From Thermococcus sp. (GTDB taxonomy: Archaea; Methanobacteriota_B; Thermococci; Thermococcales; Thermococcaceae), in assembly GCF_015521605.1 (NCBI RefSeq), contig NZ_WANV01000030.1:62001-126000 (forward strand): a DNA stretch of 64,000 nt, given 5' to 3'. Below are positions 43,574 through 53,815 of this stretch, piece after piece. Within the stretch, counting starts at the first letter, position 1; each line of letters begins with the position of its first letter. The notes beneath the pieces were generated by a model that was not told where the DNA came from, did not search any database, and saw only the letters and a program-made list of their open reading frames with translations. A program made the translations under genes and the position numbers.

Positions 43574-44839
43574 TCAAACTTCCGCCCTTTCGAACTCCTC
43601 TTTCCTTTCCAGCGGCTTGGTCGCGTCAATTCCCCACTTGGCAGTTAGGCTCTTCTCGGCCGAGGGGTCAAGGGAACTGCCCCGGGCGTTGGGGATAATC
43701 ACCAGGTCTCTGTCCGCCTGGAAGCGCGTCGCTATCGCCCATTCAACGTCCCTGTCGTCATAGATGTTGATATCTTCGTCAACGACGATCACGTGCTTCA
43801 GACTGGGATGGCCAGCGAATGCCGCCAGGATGGCGTTCTTCCCATCCCCGTCGTGCTGTTTGGTTATGCTGACAACGGCGTGGAGCCACATCGCACCGCC
43901 TTCGGTAAGCCTTACGCCGTGAACCCTGGGTACGACCCTCTTAACGCTCGCGTAAATCTGCGGCTCCTTGGGAAGTCCCATCAGCATGTAGTGCTCGTAG
44001 CCGCCGGGAAGGAGGGCGTGAAAAACGGGTTCGTCAACGTGATGCATGCGTTCAAAGACCACCACCGGCTGTTTTCTCACGTAGTCGTAGGTTCCGGTTA
44101 TGTCAACGAAGGGCCCTTCATCTGTGAGTTCCGGGAGTATCTTGGCTTCGAAGACGAACTCCGTCTCAACTGGGACGGGGATTCCACCGAGGTCGAAAAC
44201 ATCGAGGGGCTTTCCAAAGGCCATTCTGCTCATTTTGGACGCTATTTCAAGCTCGCTCGTTCCGTAGGCAACACTCGTCGCACCGGCGATTAGGAGGTGT
44301 ATTGGATTCCCGACGACTATCCTGACGTCCAGCTCCTCGCCTCTCTCCGCCTTCTCCTTCCACATGGCGTACAGGTGCCTCGGAACGAGCCTTATGGCGG
44401 CTCTTTTATCATCAATGACCATCATCCTGTGGAAGGACATGTTGACAAAGCCTTCCTCGTCCTTGGCTATGACCATGGCGGAGGTAAAGTACTGTCCCCC
44501 GTCGCGGGGATAGTATTTTGGAATCGGGAGCTCACGGAGAGAAAAGTCTGCAGTTGAGTTTGCCGTGAACGGTGCACTCTCGACAGTCCTGACGGGTTCG
44601 GGGTTTTCCATGGCATTCGCTATAAAGTGCAGGAGTTTCTCCCTTTCAGTCCCAAGGTAGCCCGCTATCCTTTCCCTGGTGCTCCAGATGTTCCCCGCAA
44701 CCATCCAGCCGTCCACGTTTCTGAAGAGAACCGGCCTATCGCGGTACTTCACGAGATACCGGGTTATCTCAAGCTCCTTGCTCACGGGTTCCTCCACGAT
44801 TACGGTATCCTCAAAACGCTCGATGATTTCCCTCAGCAT
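43574..44839 (-). CDS. UbiD-family decarboxylase, probably of the archaeal mevalonate pathway
   Basis: A 421-residue protein with UbiD hallmarks: [20 protein letters not shown], the [20 protein letters not shown] region, and the [19 protein letters not shown] segment with the acidic residues that position the prenylated flavin and metal. Archaeal members of this length are the anhydromevalonate-phosphate decarboxylases of the modified mevalonate pathway, which would feed isopentenyl phosphate to lipid synthesis. The substrate is inferred from lineage, not from the sequence. Confidence 0.85.
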   Translation of the reverse strand: MLREIIERFEDTVIVEEPVSKELEITRYLVKYRDRPVLFRNVDGWMVAGNIWSTRERIAGYLGTEREKLLHFIANAMENPEPVRTVESAPFTANSTADFSLRELPIPKYYPRDGGQYFTSAMVIAKDEEGFVNMSFHRMMVIDDKRAAIRLVPRHLYAMWKEKAERGEELDVRIVVGNPIHLLIAGATSVAYGTSELEIASKMSRMAFGKPLDVFDLGGIPVPVETEFVFEAKILPELTDEGPFVDITGTYDYVRKQPVVVFERMHHVDEPVFHALLPGGYEHYMLMGLPKEPQIYASVKRVVPRVHGVRLTEGGAMWLHAVVSITKQHDGDGKNAILAAFAGHPSLKHVIVVDEDINIYDDRDVEWAIATRFQADRDLVIIPNARGSSLDPSAEKSLTAKWGIDATKPLERKEEFERAEV

Positions 44840-44906
44840 TTCACCACCTTAGAGGGGTGTTCCAAAAGGTCTATAAAGCCTTTTTCCAAACTCCCGGTGA
44901 TTGGTC

Positions 44907-46307
44907 ATGCCTATGGTAGTCCTTCGAATTCCGGATGGTTCGGCACTGGTGAAAGTTGAGAAGGCTGATCCTCAGGTTTACTTTAGGATATATGAGTTGC
45001 TGAGCTACAAGAAGGACTTTGGGAAGTGGGAGAAGCCCGAGAGCCTCTACGACCCCTATGAGAGGACGTTTCCCGTGGGTGTTCTTCCAAGGGTCAAGAA
45101 GTTCCTCAATTCTAAGGGCTATCGGGTGAGGGTCAGGGACGAACGGCAGGTCAGGGGTGTAAAGCTCAACTCCACGTGGAACGAGAACTATGTTATGCGC
45201 AGGTATCAGCAGAGAGCGATAAAAAAAGCCCTGAAAGAGAAGATGGGGGTTCTCTCCCTTCCGGTAGGAAGCGGAAAGACCGTGGTTGGCCTGCGTATCA
45301 TCCACGAGCTTGACCTCTCTGCGCTGATAGTGGTTCACACCAAGGAGCTCCTCTATCAGTGGGCGGAGAAGGTGGAGGAAGTTCTGGGTGTCGAGCCGGG
45401 CATAGTTGGGGACAACAAGTGGGATGAGAGGGCAGTGACCGTTGCCATGATACAGACCCTCCTTTCAAGGGGAGCGGATAAGCTCCAGAACGAGTATGCG
45501 ATAGTGATGTTTGATGAGTGCCACAGGACTTCCGCCGCCGAGAAGTTCTACAGACTGGGTCTCAGCCTTCCCCAGGTCTATCGCTTCGGACTCTCGGCGA
45601 CACCGTGGAGGCGCGTTCGCGGTGAGGAGATAAAGATAGAGGCGGTTGTCGGCCCGACCATATTCGAGGTCAAGGCTGAAGACCTGATAAAGGAGAAGTT
45701 CCTCGCGAGACCCCGTTTTGAGATAATAACCTACGAGTCAAAGATGCCCTCGTTCAGCGAGCGCTACAAGGAGCTTTACGAGGACATGATAATGAACAAC
45801 GACGAAAGGAACATGGCGATAGTGCAAAAAGCCGTCGAACTGGCCAGAAAAGGCCACCGCGTTCTCATAGACGTCAAACGTATAGAGCACGGCAAAATCC
45901 TGAAGGAGATGCTCGAAAAGGAGGGAATAAAAGCCGAGTTCCTAAGCTCTCAGAGCCCCGACAGATGGGGCATCCTGGAGGACTTTAAGGAAGGGCACAT
46001 ACCGGTTCTCGTCTCCACGCTCCTTAAGGAGGGCGTTGACATACCCGAGATATCCGCGATAATCCTGGCTGGGGGAGGAAAGAGTGATATAATGACAATC
46101 CAGACCATAGGCCGTGCCCTGAGGCCAAAGAAGGGGATGAAGGCCGTTATTGTTGATGTTCAGGACGATGACCCCCTGCTCTTCACACACTTCATCGAGA
46201 GACAGAAGGCCCTCAAGCAGTATTACGGCAGGTACTACGATAGGGAAATGGCTTCAAAGCTCGAGGAGAACGTCTCCAAAAAGGGCCGCCCTCGTAAGCG
46301 CTTGTGA
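44907..46307 (+). CDS. XPB-like superfamily 2 DNA helicase
   Basis: A 466-residue helicase with motif I LPVGSGKTVVG, motif II VMFDECHRT, motif III GLSATPWRR, motif V LVSTLLKEGVDIPE and motif VI QTIGRALRPKKG. The N-terminal damage-recognition-like domain and the RED-like region place it with archaeal XPB proteins involved in DNA repair. The ATG at 44907 follows GGTGATTG. The last 54 bases overlap the convergent truA gene. Confidence 0.85.
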   Translation: MPMVVLRIPDGSALVKVEKADPQVYFRIYELLSYKKDFGKWEKPESLYDPYERTFPVGVLPRVKKFLNSKGYRVRVRDERQVRGVKLNSTWNENYVMRRYQQRAIKKALKEKMGVLSLPVGSGKTVVGLRIIHELDLSALIVVHTKELLYQWAEKVEEVLGVEPGIVGDNKWDERAVTVAMIQTLLSRGADKLQNEYAIVMFDECHRTSAAEKFYRLGLSLPQVYRFGLSATPWRRVRGEEIKIEAVVGPTIFEVKAEDLIKEKFLARPRFEIITYESKMPSFSERYKELYEDMIMNNDERNMAIVQKAVELARKGHRVLIDVKRIEHGKILKEMLEKEGIKAEFLSSQSPDRWGILEDFKEGHIPVLVSTLLKEGVDIPEISAIILAGGGKSDIMTIQTIGRALRPKKGMKAVIVDVQDDDPLLFTHFIERQKALKQYYGRYYDREMASKLEENVSKKGRPRKRL

Positions 46308-47057
46308 GTAGCGCTCGAACAGGTCCCTCTTCGCCCTGCCAACGCCCCTCACATCGCCCTGAAACTCCACGTCGTCGTACGCTATGTGCCAGAGTATCAG
46401 GCCTTCCGGGGCGGCTGGAGGCACTTTTTTCTTATAATCACCGGCGAGCATCCTTTCAACCTCTTCCGGTTCCATAAGGCCGAGACCGCAGAATCTGATG
46501 GCGCTCACTATCCTCCTTGCCATTTCCCAGAGGAAGCTCTTCCCCTCGATTTCAATGACGTAGTAGCCGTGTCTCTTTCTCACCTCAACTCGGGTCAGCT
46601 CCCTCACGGGGTCTTTCCCCGGTTCCAGCCTTGCAAATGCCGAAAAGTCGTGCCTTCCAACGAAGAGGGAGGCGCATTTCCTCATAGGCCCCTCCTCAAA
46701 GCCCTCATCAACCAGGTAGTACCTGTAGATCTTTGACCTTGCCCAGAAGCGTGGGTGAAAATCCCGGGGCACCTCTGCAACGCCGAGAACCCACACATCC
46801 TTTAGGTGGTGGTTGAGAACCTCCCCCCTCACCAGGTCGGGCCGGCTCTCGACGTCAAAGGCAACGACGTTGAAGAAAGCGGAGACACCCCTGTCCGTTC
46901 TGGAAGCACCCTTGAAGTTTGAGCTCTCGGCGTCCCTTATTATCCCGAGCCTTGAGAGAACCCTGAGGAGCTCCCCCTCGACGGTTCTCACGTTCGGCTG
47001 TCTCTGGAAGCCGTAAAATGCCGTACCGTCGTACGCTATCCTGAGGACCACCCGCAT
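46254..47057 (-). CDS. truA: tRNA pseudouridine synthase A
   Basis: A 267-residue enzyme making pseudouridine at positions 38-40 of tRNAs. Motifs: RIAYDGTAFYGFQRQ at the start, catalytic Asp in GASRTDRGVSAFFNV, and GKSFLWEMARRIVSAI near the C-terminus. The start is ATG 47057 (MRVVLRIAYDG), not the longer frame. The C-terminal 18 codons lie inside the convergent helicase gene. Confidence 0.94.
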   Translation of the reverse strand: MRVVLRIAYDGTAFYGFQRQPNVRTVEGELLRVLSRLGIIRDAESSNFKGASRTDRGVSAFFNVVAFDVESRPDLVRGEVLNHHLKDVWVLGVAEVPRDFHPRFWARSKIYRYYLVDEGFEEGPMRKCASLFVGRHDFSAFARLEPGKDPVRELTRVEVRKRHGYYVIEIEGKSFLWEMARRIVSAIRFCGLGLMEPEEVERMLAGDYKKKVPPAAPEGLILWHIAYDDVEFQGDVRGVGRAKRDLFERYSQALTRAALFGDVLLEL

Positions 47058-47207
47058 GGTTGTTGAATCCGGTGGAGGGTATAAATGCCTTTTCCCGACG
47101 GAACGACAGGTTATTTTACAAATGCAAACCAACGTTTTGAACATGATTCAATGAACTTCTGGAAAAATTGATAAACAACGCTTTCTAGGCATATGTGGGG
47201 TGATATT

Positions 47208-47303
47208 ATGGCAGAGATAGTTGACCTTGAGGTGCTCACAAACGTCACGAACTTTGAAATAATGTGTACTCTGCTTAAGAAGAGCCTGGAAAAAAGGGAT
47301 TAA
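47208..47303 (+). CDS. 31-residue small protein
   Basis: A very short frame, MAEIVDLEVLTNVTNFEIMC followed by a basic helix ending SLEKRD, with a strong GGGGTGATATT ribosome binding site and a TATA-like AAATTGATAAAC about 30-40 bases upstream. It stands alone in a 240-base gap and its stop overlaps that of pheT (convergent). The good initiation signals argue for a real small protein; function unknown. Confidence 0.5.
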   Translation: MAEIVDLEVLTNVTNFEIMCTLLKKSLEKRD

Positions 47304-49021
47304 AGGTAGGGTTCTCTGTAGAGCGGCCTCAAAAACAGTTCAAAGGCCGCCATAGGCATTTCTATTCCCCAGTTTTCCAGGACTGCCGGGTGGATTTCCC
47401 CAATGACTCCGACAACCCTGCCTCCGACGACTATTTTTCCGGCCCTGCCGGGAATGAAACTCGGGTGTTCGGCCTCTTCCAGCCTGTACTCAAAGCCGAG
47501 GTGGCGCATGACGCTTTCCAGTATCTCTTTGGCCTCCGTAAAGGTCACACGCGGGTGAGCAAGGGCGACGGCCAGCTTGCTCTCACTCACTGTCTTCGTT
47601 TCCCTGCTCTCGTCGATCAGGGTAACCTTTCCGACCTCAAAAATTCTCTGCGGGTACTCCTCGTGGGTATTCTGGCTCAGGAAGTCAAGCAGGCTGGGGA
47701 TGAGCCAGACCCTCAGGGCGGACCACTTGGGGCTTATCGGGTTCTCTATCTCAACGAGCTCTCCAGGCGGATGTGTGAAGTAGTCACCGCATTCCTCCTG
47801 CTCCCCGCAGGGGATGTTCATCTTTGAATACTGCGCCTCCCTGTTGGTAAGGTTGAAGGTCATAACCTCTTGCAGGCCGAATCCTACCATCAGCTCCCTG
47901 ACGGCGTCTTCGAACTCGACGAACTTGTCCCCCCTGCCCTGCACAGCCAGCTCTGGCTCCTCCGGCTCGATCTCGTTGTAGCCGTAAGCGATGAGGACAT
48001 CCTCAAGGACGTCCCTTGCGTGCATTATGTCATTGCGGAAGGCCGGATAGAGGAGCTTTGCCTTTCCGTCGGTGAGTTCGACCTGATACATCATGCGCTC
48101 CAGGAGGTTCTTGATGTCCTCGTCGTCCAGCTCCAGGCCGGTGAGCCTTTTGATGTAGTCCAGCTCGACCTCGAAGGATTTTGGAGTCAAGTCGGGTGTT
48201 TCAATCTCAAAGTCCTTGTAAACAACCTTGACGCTCTTAATCTTCCCCCCGCGCTCCGCCAGGGCGGTAACCACCACGTTCAGGGCAAGGGTTATCTTCT
48301 CCAAATCCCAGCCGGTAACGTCAACGAATACGTTCTTCGTCTCGGTGGTCACCCTGCCGGTTATCTCGGAGTTTATAACCGGGGGCATTGAGAGAACCTT
48401 GCCCTCGCTGTCAACGAGGAGCGGGTAGTAGGGCCTGTCCTTGATGAGGTGTCCGTACTCCTTTCCCTTCTCGTGTTTTTCAAGGATCTCCTCCAGCGTC
48501 AGCTCCTCATCGAAGCCCAGCGGGACGAACTTTTCGGTCTTCTCTGCTGCGCGGTAGTATATCGGCGGCTTCACCCTGTCGAAGTCAAAGATGCCAATCG
48601 CGACTTCCCTTCTCCGCCTCCCAAATGTCAGCGCCACCTTCTCCTGAAGGTTGATCATCTGTTTGAGTGCTTTCTCATCAAGGTTCAGTCCCTCGACTAT
48701 TGCGTAAACACCATACGGGCGGATCTCCTTCAGTTTTTCGTCAACATAGACCGTGACGTCGCTCTTTTCAACTTCATATTTCGGCAGGCCCTTCTCCAGG
48801 CCGAGAGCAAACCTAATCTGCCTCGCTATGCCCTCGGCGCTCCAGAGGTCGGGCCTGTTGGTGTCCTTCGAGTCCGCCTTGAAGTAGATTTCACCGTCCT
48901 CCTCCCAGACGTCGTCCAGCTCGCATTTAGCGTAGAGGAAAAGGTCCTCCCACTCCTCAACGGTGAAGGTCCTTCCAACCAGCCTCTCGAGGTCAGCCTT
49001 GGAAACGTCGAACTTTGGCAT
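47300..49021 (-). CDS. pheT: Phenylalanyl-tRNA synthetase beta subunit
   Basis: A 573-residue subunit of the heterotetrameric PheRS, archaeal type without the bacterial N-terminal tRNA-binding extension. B3/B4 editing domain (PPVINSEITGRVTTETKNVF), B5 domain (VELDYIKRLTGLELDDED) and the class II-like core are visible. The start at 49021 follows GGTGATGGAA. It begins 10 bases after the pheS stop. Confidence 0.96.
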   Translation of the reverse strand: MPKFDVSKADLERLVGRTFTVEEWEDLFLYAKCELDDVWEEDGEIYFKADSKDTNRPDLWSAEGIARQIRFALGLEKGLPKYEVEKSDVTVYVDEKLKEIRPYGVYAIVEGLNLDEKALKQMINLQEKVALTFGRRRREVAIGIFDFDRVKPPIYYRAAEKTEKFVPLGFDEELTLEEILEKHEKGKEYGHLIKDRPYYPLLVDSEGKVLSMPPVINSEITGRVTTETKNVFVDVTGWDLEKITLALNVVVTALAERGGKIKSVKVVYKDFEIETPDLTPKSFEVELDYIKRLTGLELDDEDIKNLLERMMYQVELTDGKAKLLYPAFRNDIMHARDVLEDVLIAYGYNEIEPEEPELAVQGRGDKFVEFEDAVRELMVGFGLQEVMTFNLTNREAQYSKMNIPCGEQEECGDYFTHPPGELVEIENPISPKWSALRVWLIPSLLDFLSQNTHEEYPQRIFEVGKVTLIDESRETKTVSESKLAVALAHPRVTFTEAKEILESVMRHLGFEYRLEEAEHPSFIPGRAGKIVVGGRVVGVIGEIHPAVLENWGIEMPMAAFELFLRPLYREPYL

Positions 49022-49031
49022 TTCCATCACC

Positions 49032-50537
49032 TCACCAGACGAGCCTCGCCTCCCTCAGCCAGCGCAGGTCGTAGCTGAAAAGGTAGCGGATGTCGTCTAT
49101 TCCGAGCTTGAACATAGCAAGTCTGTCGATTCCTATTCCCCACGCTATTACCGGGACGTCAACTCCAAGGGCCTTTGTCATCTCCTCGCGGAAGATTCCG
49201 GCTCCACCGAACTCCACCCATCCGAGTTCTGGATGATACGCGCTCATCTGGACGCTCGGCTCCGTGAATGGATAGTAGTCGGGCAGGAACTTGACTTTTT
49301 TGGCCCCGGCTATCTCAACGGCGAAGCGCTTTAGTATTCCAAGGAGGTGCTTGAAGGTTAAATCCTCTCCAACGACGAAGCCGTCGATCTGGTTGAACTC
49401 TATGAGGTGAGTCCTGTCCAGAACGTCGGGACGGAAGACGCGCTGAATGGTGAAGTACTTGCCCGGTATCTCGACGCCCCTCGCGAGCTGCCTTGCATCC
49501 AGTGCTGTTCCGTGGGCGCGCGGCATCAGCAGCATTGCCCTCTCCGGGGACCAGACGTAGCCCCAGCCTCTGGAACCGGTGTTCCCGCCGTGCTCGTGGG
49601 AGGCTCTTACCCTTCCGACCAGGTCTTCTCCGGGCAGGTGGCCGCTCTTCGGGTATTTGAGCTGATACGTGTCCGTCCAGTCCCTTGCCGGGTGGTTCTG
49701 GGGCTGGAAGAGCGCGTCGAAGTTCCAGAACTGGGTCTCTATGAGACTGTCAACCGTCATCTCAATGAAGCCCATCTCGATGAGCCTTCTCCTCAGCTTG
49801 TCGAGGAATGCCCTGTACGGTTGCTTCTTGCCGGGGTACAGTTTCCTGACGGGGGCATGGATGTTGAAGCGTTTGAACTCAACTTCCCTCCACTTGCCGG
49901 ACTTTATCAGCTCCGGGGTGAGGGTAGAGACCTCCTCCTTCAGCTCGATGCCCCTCTTTACGAGTTCCTCCCCCGCGGCGGTGATCTCCACGAACCTCTC
50001 GGTCGCGGTGTCTTCCTCGGCTATCCTTCTTCTCTTGAGTTCCTTGGCAGGAACCAGTTTCTCAATCTCGTCCAGGGGGACGACCTTCTTCTCGGCAAGG
50101 AGTTTGAGTGCCATGTCAATCGGTCTCTCGCCCGCATTCATCCCCTTCTCGGTGATCTCAAGAACGAGCTTTCCGTCTTCCTTCCTCACGGACGCCCAGT
50201 TTTCCTTTCTCAAAAGGCCGACTATTGGTTTGAGCTCATCTTCACTGAGGACGCTCCTGAGGTCGTCCAAGGTTGCCCTCCCCTTCTCCCTCAAAACCGC
50301 AAGAGCCCGCCACTCCGGAAGGCCGATCTGAGCGTACTTTTTTCCGGTTTCGGTCAGCTTCGCTATCCTTTCGCTCTTTTCCTGAAGTCTCGCCAGTCCC
50401 TTGCTCTGAAGTCCAAGGACAGAACGCATAACAGCTACCTGATCAAGGCCGGTTCTCTCGACGAGCTCTTCGAATTTGACCTTCTTAACCTCGTTGAGCT
50501 TTATGAGAGTGAGTTTTTCCTGATAGCTTAGCTCCAT
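49032..50537 (-). CDS. pheS: Phenylalanyl-tRNA synthetase alpha subunit
   Basis: A 501-residue catalytic subunit. The N-terminal 200 residues contain winged-helix domains ([20 protein letters not shown]), as in archaeal/eukaryotic PheRS. Catalytic motifs include QTQFWNFD-like [20 protein letters not shown], motif 2 ([19 protein letters not shown]) and motif 3 ([17 protein letters not shown]). It heads the pheST operon. Confidence 0.96.
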   Translation of the reverse strand: MELSYQEKLTLIKLNEVKKVKFEELVERTGLDQVAVMRSVLGLQSKGLARLQEKSERIAKLTETGKKYAQIGLPEWRALAVLREKGRATLDDLRSVLSEDELKPIVGLLRKENWASVRKEDGKLVLEITEKGMNAGERPIDMALKLLAEKKVVPLDEIEKLVPAKELKRRRIAEEDTATERFVEITAAGEELVKRGIELKEEVSTLTPELIKSGKWREVEFKRFNIHAPVRKLYPGKKQPYRAFLDKLRRRLIEMGFIEMTVDSLIETQFWNFDALFQPQNHPARDWTDTYQLKYPKSGHLPGEDLVGRVRASHEHGGNTGSRGWGYVWSPERAMLLMPRAHGTALDARQLARGVEIPGKYFTIQRVFRPDVLDRTHLIEFNQIDGFVVGEDLTFKHLLGILKRFAVEIAGAKKVKFLPDYYPFTEPSVQMSAYHPELGWVEFGGAGIFREEMTKALGVDVPVIAWGIGIDRLAMFKLGIDDIRYLFSYDLRWLREARLVW

Positions 50538-50608
50538 AGGGCCACCTCCTTGGGTTGAGTTTGAGAAGAGTTACTTAAAAATTGCGGTGAAAGAAATGGG
50601 GAAATAAA

Positions 50609-51661
50609 TCAGCCCTTGTGCGGGAAGAAGACGACCTTTCCGGTCTTGCCTGCCCTCATCAGCTCGAAGGCTTCCTCGAAGTCATCAAAGCCCCTGTACT
50701 TGTGGGTGATTATCGGGTCAAGGTTGAGCTTGCCGCTCTGGATCAGGCTTGAGACCGTGTACCAGGTCTCCCAGAGGTGCCTGCCCGTTATGCCGTGAAC
50801 CTCAAGGGCCTTGAATATCACGAGGTTGTTCATGTCAAAGGTGACATCGCGTGGGAAGAGGCCGAGCAGGGAGACTCTCCCTCCGGGGGTGGTGGCCTGG
50901 AGGCCCTGTTCAAGTGCCTTTGGCGCCCCGCTGAACTCAAGGAAGACTTCCACACCAGCCCCATCGGTCACGTCCATCACGAACTTGACAGGGTCCTCCT
51001 CAAAGGGGTTGACGACGTAGTCCGCTCCGACTTTTTTGGCCAGCTTCCTCCTGAACTCGCTCGGTTCGCTCACGATAACAGGGTATGCCCCCGCCGCCTT
51101 GGCGACCGCTATTCCGAGCAATCCGAGTGGCCCGGCGCCCGTTATGAGGGTACTCATCCCGGCTATCGGGCCGGCCAAAACCGTATCAACCGCATTGCCA
51201 AGGGGCTCTTGGAGGGTGGCGTATTCGGGCTTCATGCCCTTCGGATTCTTCCAGGCGTTCTGGGCGGGCACTATTGCATATTCGGCAAAGACACCGTCCA
51301 TATCGACCCCAAATATCTTGGTGTTCTGGCAGACGTGATACCGGTTGTGCCTGCAGGCGTAGCACTTGCCGCAGACGATGTGGGTTTCAGCGCTTATGTA
51401 ATCGCCGACCTCAAGGGTGTCAACACCCGGGCCAACCTCAATTACCTCACCGGCGACCTCATGCCCCATGATCTGGGGAGTCCTGATCCTGCTCTGGGCC
51501 CACTCGTTCCACTCGTAGATGTGAAGGTCAGTCCCGCAGATACTCGTTGCAAGAACCTTGATGAGAACCTCCCCGGGCCCGGGCTTTGGAACGTCAACTT
51601 CAACGAGCTCAGCACCGTAAGCGGGCTTGGTTTTTACAATAGCGGGCATCTTCTCGGCCAT
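50609..51661 (-). CDS. tdh: L-threonine 3-dehydrogenase
   Basis: A 350-residue zinc-dependent medium-chain dehydrogenase that oxidises threonine to 2-amino-3-oxobutyrate with NAD. The catalytic zinc site ([23 protein letters not shown]), structural zinc cysteines ([16 protein letters not shown]) and Rossmann motif ([20 protein letters not shown]) are all present, and the sequence is close to the Pyrococcus enzyme as I recall it. ATG 51661 ([10 protein letters not shown]) is preferred over longer frames. Confidence 0.95.
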   Translation of the reverse strand: MAEKMPAIVKTKPAYGAELVEVDVPKPGPGEVLIKVLATSICGTDLHIYEWNEWAQSRIRTPQIMGHEVAGEVIEVGPGVDTLEVGDYISAETHIVCGKCYACRHNRYHVCQNTKIFGVDMDGVFAEYAIVPAQNAWKNPKGMKPEYATLQEPLGNAVDTVLAGPIAGMSTLITGAGPLGLLGIAVAKAAGAYPVIVSEPSEFRRKLAKKVGADYVVNPFEEDPVKFVMDVTDGAGVEVFLEFSGAPKALEQGLQATTPGGRVSLLGLFPRDVTFDMNNLVIFKALEVHGITGRHLWETWYTVSSLIQSGKLNLDPIITHKYRGFDDFEEAFELMRAGKTGKVVFFPHKG

Positions 51662-51812
51662 GGCAATCATCTCCTTAACCTTACAATGAAAATCTGAATG
51701 GGGGACGATATAAACCTTTTGCGGCCGTAGGTGCGGTAAGGGGTGTTTCCCATGCCCATCGGAAACCTTATATCCTCTTTTGAGTATTTCCACTTGATAA
51801 GGGGGTTTAACG

Positions 51813-52556
51813 ATGGCGCTGATAGTGGTGACAGGGAGGGGCGGCGCTGGAAAGACCACGATGACCGCAAACCTCAGTACGTACCTCGCGATGAGGGAAT
51901 ACCGTGTTCTGGCGATTGACGGTGACCTTTACCTCCCTAATCTGGGCTTTCACTTTGCCCTCGATACTGTAAAGTACACCCTCCACTCCCTTCTGAGAAA
52001 CCCCGATATCGACCCCGAGTGGGCAATATACAAGCATCCCCAGACCGGAGTCCATGTCATGCCCGGGAGCACCCAGCTCCAGGATGTCCTCGGGATATCA
52101 CCCAAAAGGCTCGTTGACATACTGGAGAGGGTCAAATACAAGTTTGGCGTAGTTTTTGTGGATTCCCCGACGGGCATACCCTTTGACACCCTTCCAACAT
52201 TTGAGGTTGCCAACTACCAGCTGATTGTCGTTGAAATTGAGCGCTCGCCGATATATTCCTTCGAGACCATGGTAAAAAACGAGATTGAAAAGCTGAAGGT
52301 TCTGGGTGAGAGGTACAACCTCAACATCGGCGTCATACTGAACAAGGTGAGGGAATCCGCCGATGTCGTTGAGAAAATAGTGAATGCGGTGGAAAGCGAC
52401 CTTGATGTCCCTGTCATTGGATGGGTTCCCTTCGATTATAACGTCCCCGAGTCCATAAACGAGGGCGTTCCCATAATCAAATACCTCCCCGAAAGCGATG
52501 CGGCGATAGCCCTTCGCGAAACGGGGGAAATACTTGAGGAATGGATATTCAGCTGA
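51813..52556 (+). CDS. MinD/ParA-family ATPase
   Basis: A 247-residue deviant-Walker ATPase. Walker A is [17 protein letters not shown], with the early signature Lys position replaced by Arg (R in GRGG), followed by [16 protein letters not shown] and [15 protein letters not shown] (Walker B). It lacks the C-terminal amphipathic helix of bona fide MinD. It is followed within 17 bases by hmgA, so the two may be co-expressed. Cell role unknown. Confidence 0.8.
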   Translation: MALIVVTGRGGAGKTTMTANLSTYLAMREYRVLAIDGDLYLPNLGFHFALDTVKYTLHSLLRNPDIDPEWAIYKHPQTGVHVMPGSTQLQDVLGISPKRLVDILERVKYKFGVVFVDSPTGIPFDTLPTFEVANYQLIVVEIERSPIYSFETMVKNEIEKLKVLGERYNLNIGVILNKVRESADVVEKIVNAVESDLDVPVIGWVPFDYNVPESINEGVPIIKYLPESDAAIALRETGEILEEWIFS

Positions 52557-52573
52557 TTTCTGGGGGTGTTGCT

Positions 52574-53800
52574 ATGAACGTGGAAGAGCTTGTGGATAAG
52601 GTAGCCAGTGGAGAGATAAAGCTCCACCAGGTTGAAAAATACACAGACGGCGATAAAAAACTAGCCACCGAAATAAGGAGAAGGGCGCTCGAAAAGAAGC
52701 TCGGCGTCAGCCTTGAGAACATAGGGTACTACTCGATAGACCCTGAGAAGGTTATAGGCAAGAACATCGAGAACATGATAGGCGTCGTCCAGATACCGAT
52801 GGGCATTGCGGGGCCGCTCAGGATTAACGGCGAGTATGCAAAGGGCGAATTCTACATTCCGCTCGCCACAACGGAGGGAGCGCTCGTTGCAAGCGTCAAC
52901 CGCGGCTGTTCGGCGCTCACCGCCGCGGGAGGCGTCAAGACGACCATAATAGGTGACAAGATGACCCGTGCGCCTCTCCTCAAGTGCCCCGACGCAAGAA
53001 GGGCCAGAGAGGTTGCCGAGTGGGTTAAGGCCAACATCGACTACCTCCAGGAGAAAGCCGTTAGCAAGGTCACCAGACACGGGAAGCTGCGCGACGTTAA
53101 GCCCTACATCGTTGGCAACAACCTCTACCTCCGCTTCGAGTTCGAGACCGGCGATGCGATGGGCATGAACATGGTGACGATATCGAGTGAGGAGATAATG
53201 AAGGTCATCGAGGAGGAGTTCCCTGACGTGAAGTATCTCGCCCTCTCAGGCAACCTCTGCGTCGACAAGAAGCCCAACGCTATGAACTTCATCAACGGCC
53301 GCGGAAAGACGGTTATAGCAGAGGCCACTATCCCGAGGGAGATAGTTGAGAAGAAGCTTAAGACCACGCCGGAGCTCATAGCCGAAGTCAACTACAGGAA
53401 GAACCTCGTCGGCTCGGCTCAGGCCGGGAGCTACGGCTTCAACGCCCACTTTGCCAACATAGTCGGGGCGATATTCCTCGCCACCGGCCAGGACGAGGCG
53501 CAGATCACCGAGGGCTCCCACGGAATAACCCTGGCTGAGGTAACCCCCGAGGGAGACCTCTACATAAGCGTCACCATGCCGAGCCTTGAAATAGGGACGG
53601 TTGGCGGGGGGACGCGCGTTCCGACCCAGAGGGAGGCGCTGAGCATCATGGGTGTCGCCGGCGGAGGAGACCCACCAGGGACGAATGCCAAGAAGTTCGC
53701 CGAGATAATAGCCGGTGCGGTTCTCGCCGGAGAACTCTCCCTTCTGGCGGCAATAGCGGCGAAGCATCTCGCAAAGGCTCACGCCGAGCTAGGGCGCTGA
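52574..53800 (+). CDS. hmgA: 3-Hydroxy-3-methylglutaryl-CoA reductase
   Basis: A 408-residue class I HMG-CoA reductase making mevalonate for archaeal lipids. Catalytic motifs: LATTEGALVASVNRGCSA (Glu), FINGRGKTVIAEA (Lys), GDAMGMNMV (Asp region) and KHLAKAHAELG (His), plus cofactor loop GTVGGGTRVPTQREAL. ATG 52574 follows GGGGGTG. Confidence 0.96.
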   Translation: MNVEELVDKVASGEIKLHQVEKYTDGDKKLATEIRRRALEKKLGVSLENIGYYSIDPEKVIGKNIENMIGVVQIPMGIAGPLRINGEYAKGEFYIPLATTEGALVASVNRGCSALTAAGGVKTTIIGDKMTRAPLLKCPDARRAREVAEWVKANIDYLQEKAVSKVTRHGKLRDVKPYIVGNNLYLRFEFETGDAMGMNMVTISSEEIMKVIEEEFPDVKYLALSGNLCVDKKPNAMNFINGRGKTVIAEATIPREIVEKKLKTTPELIAEVNYRKNLVGSAQAGSYGFNAHFANIVGAIFLATGQDEAQITEGSHGITLAEVTPEGDLYISVTMPSLEIGTVGGGTRVPTQREALSIMGVAGGGDPPGTNAKKFAEIIAGAVLAGELSLLAAIAAKHLAKAHAELGR

Positions 53801-53815
53801 ATTTAGTTTTCCCCA

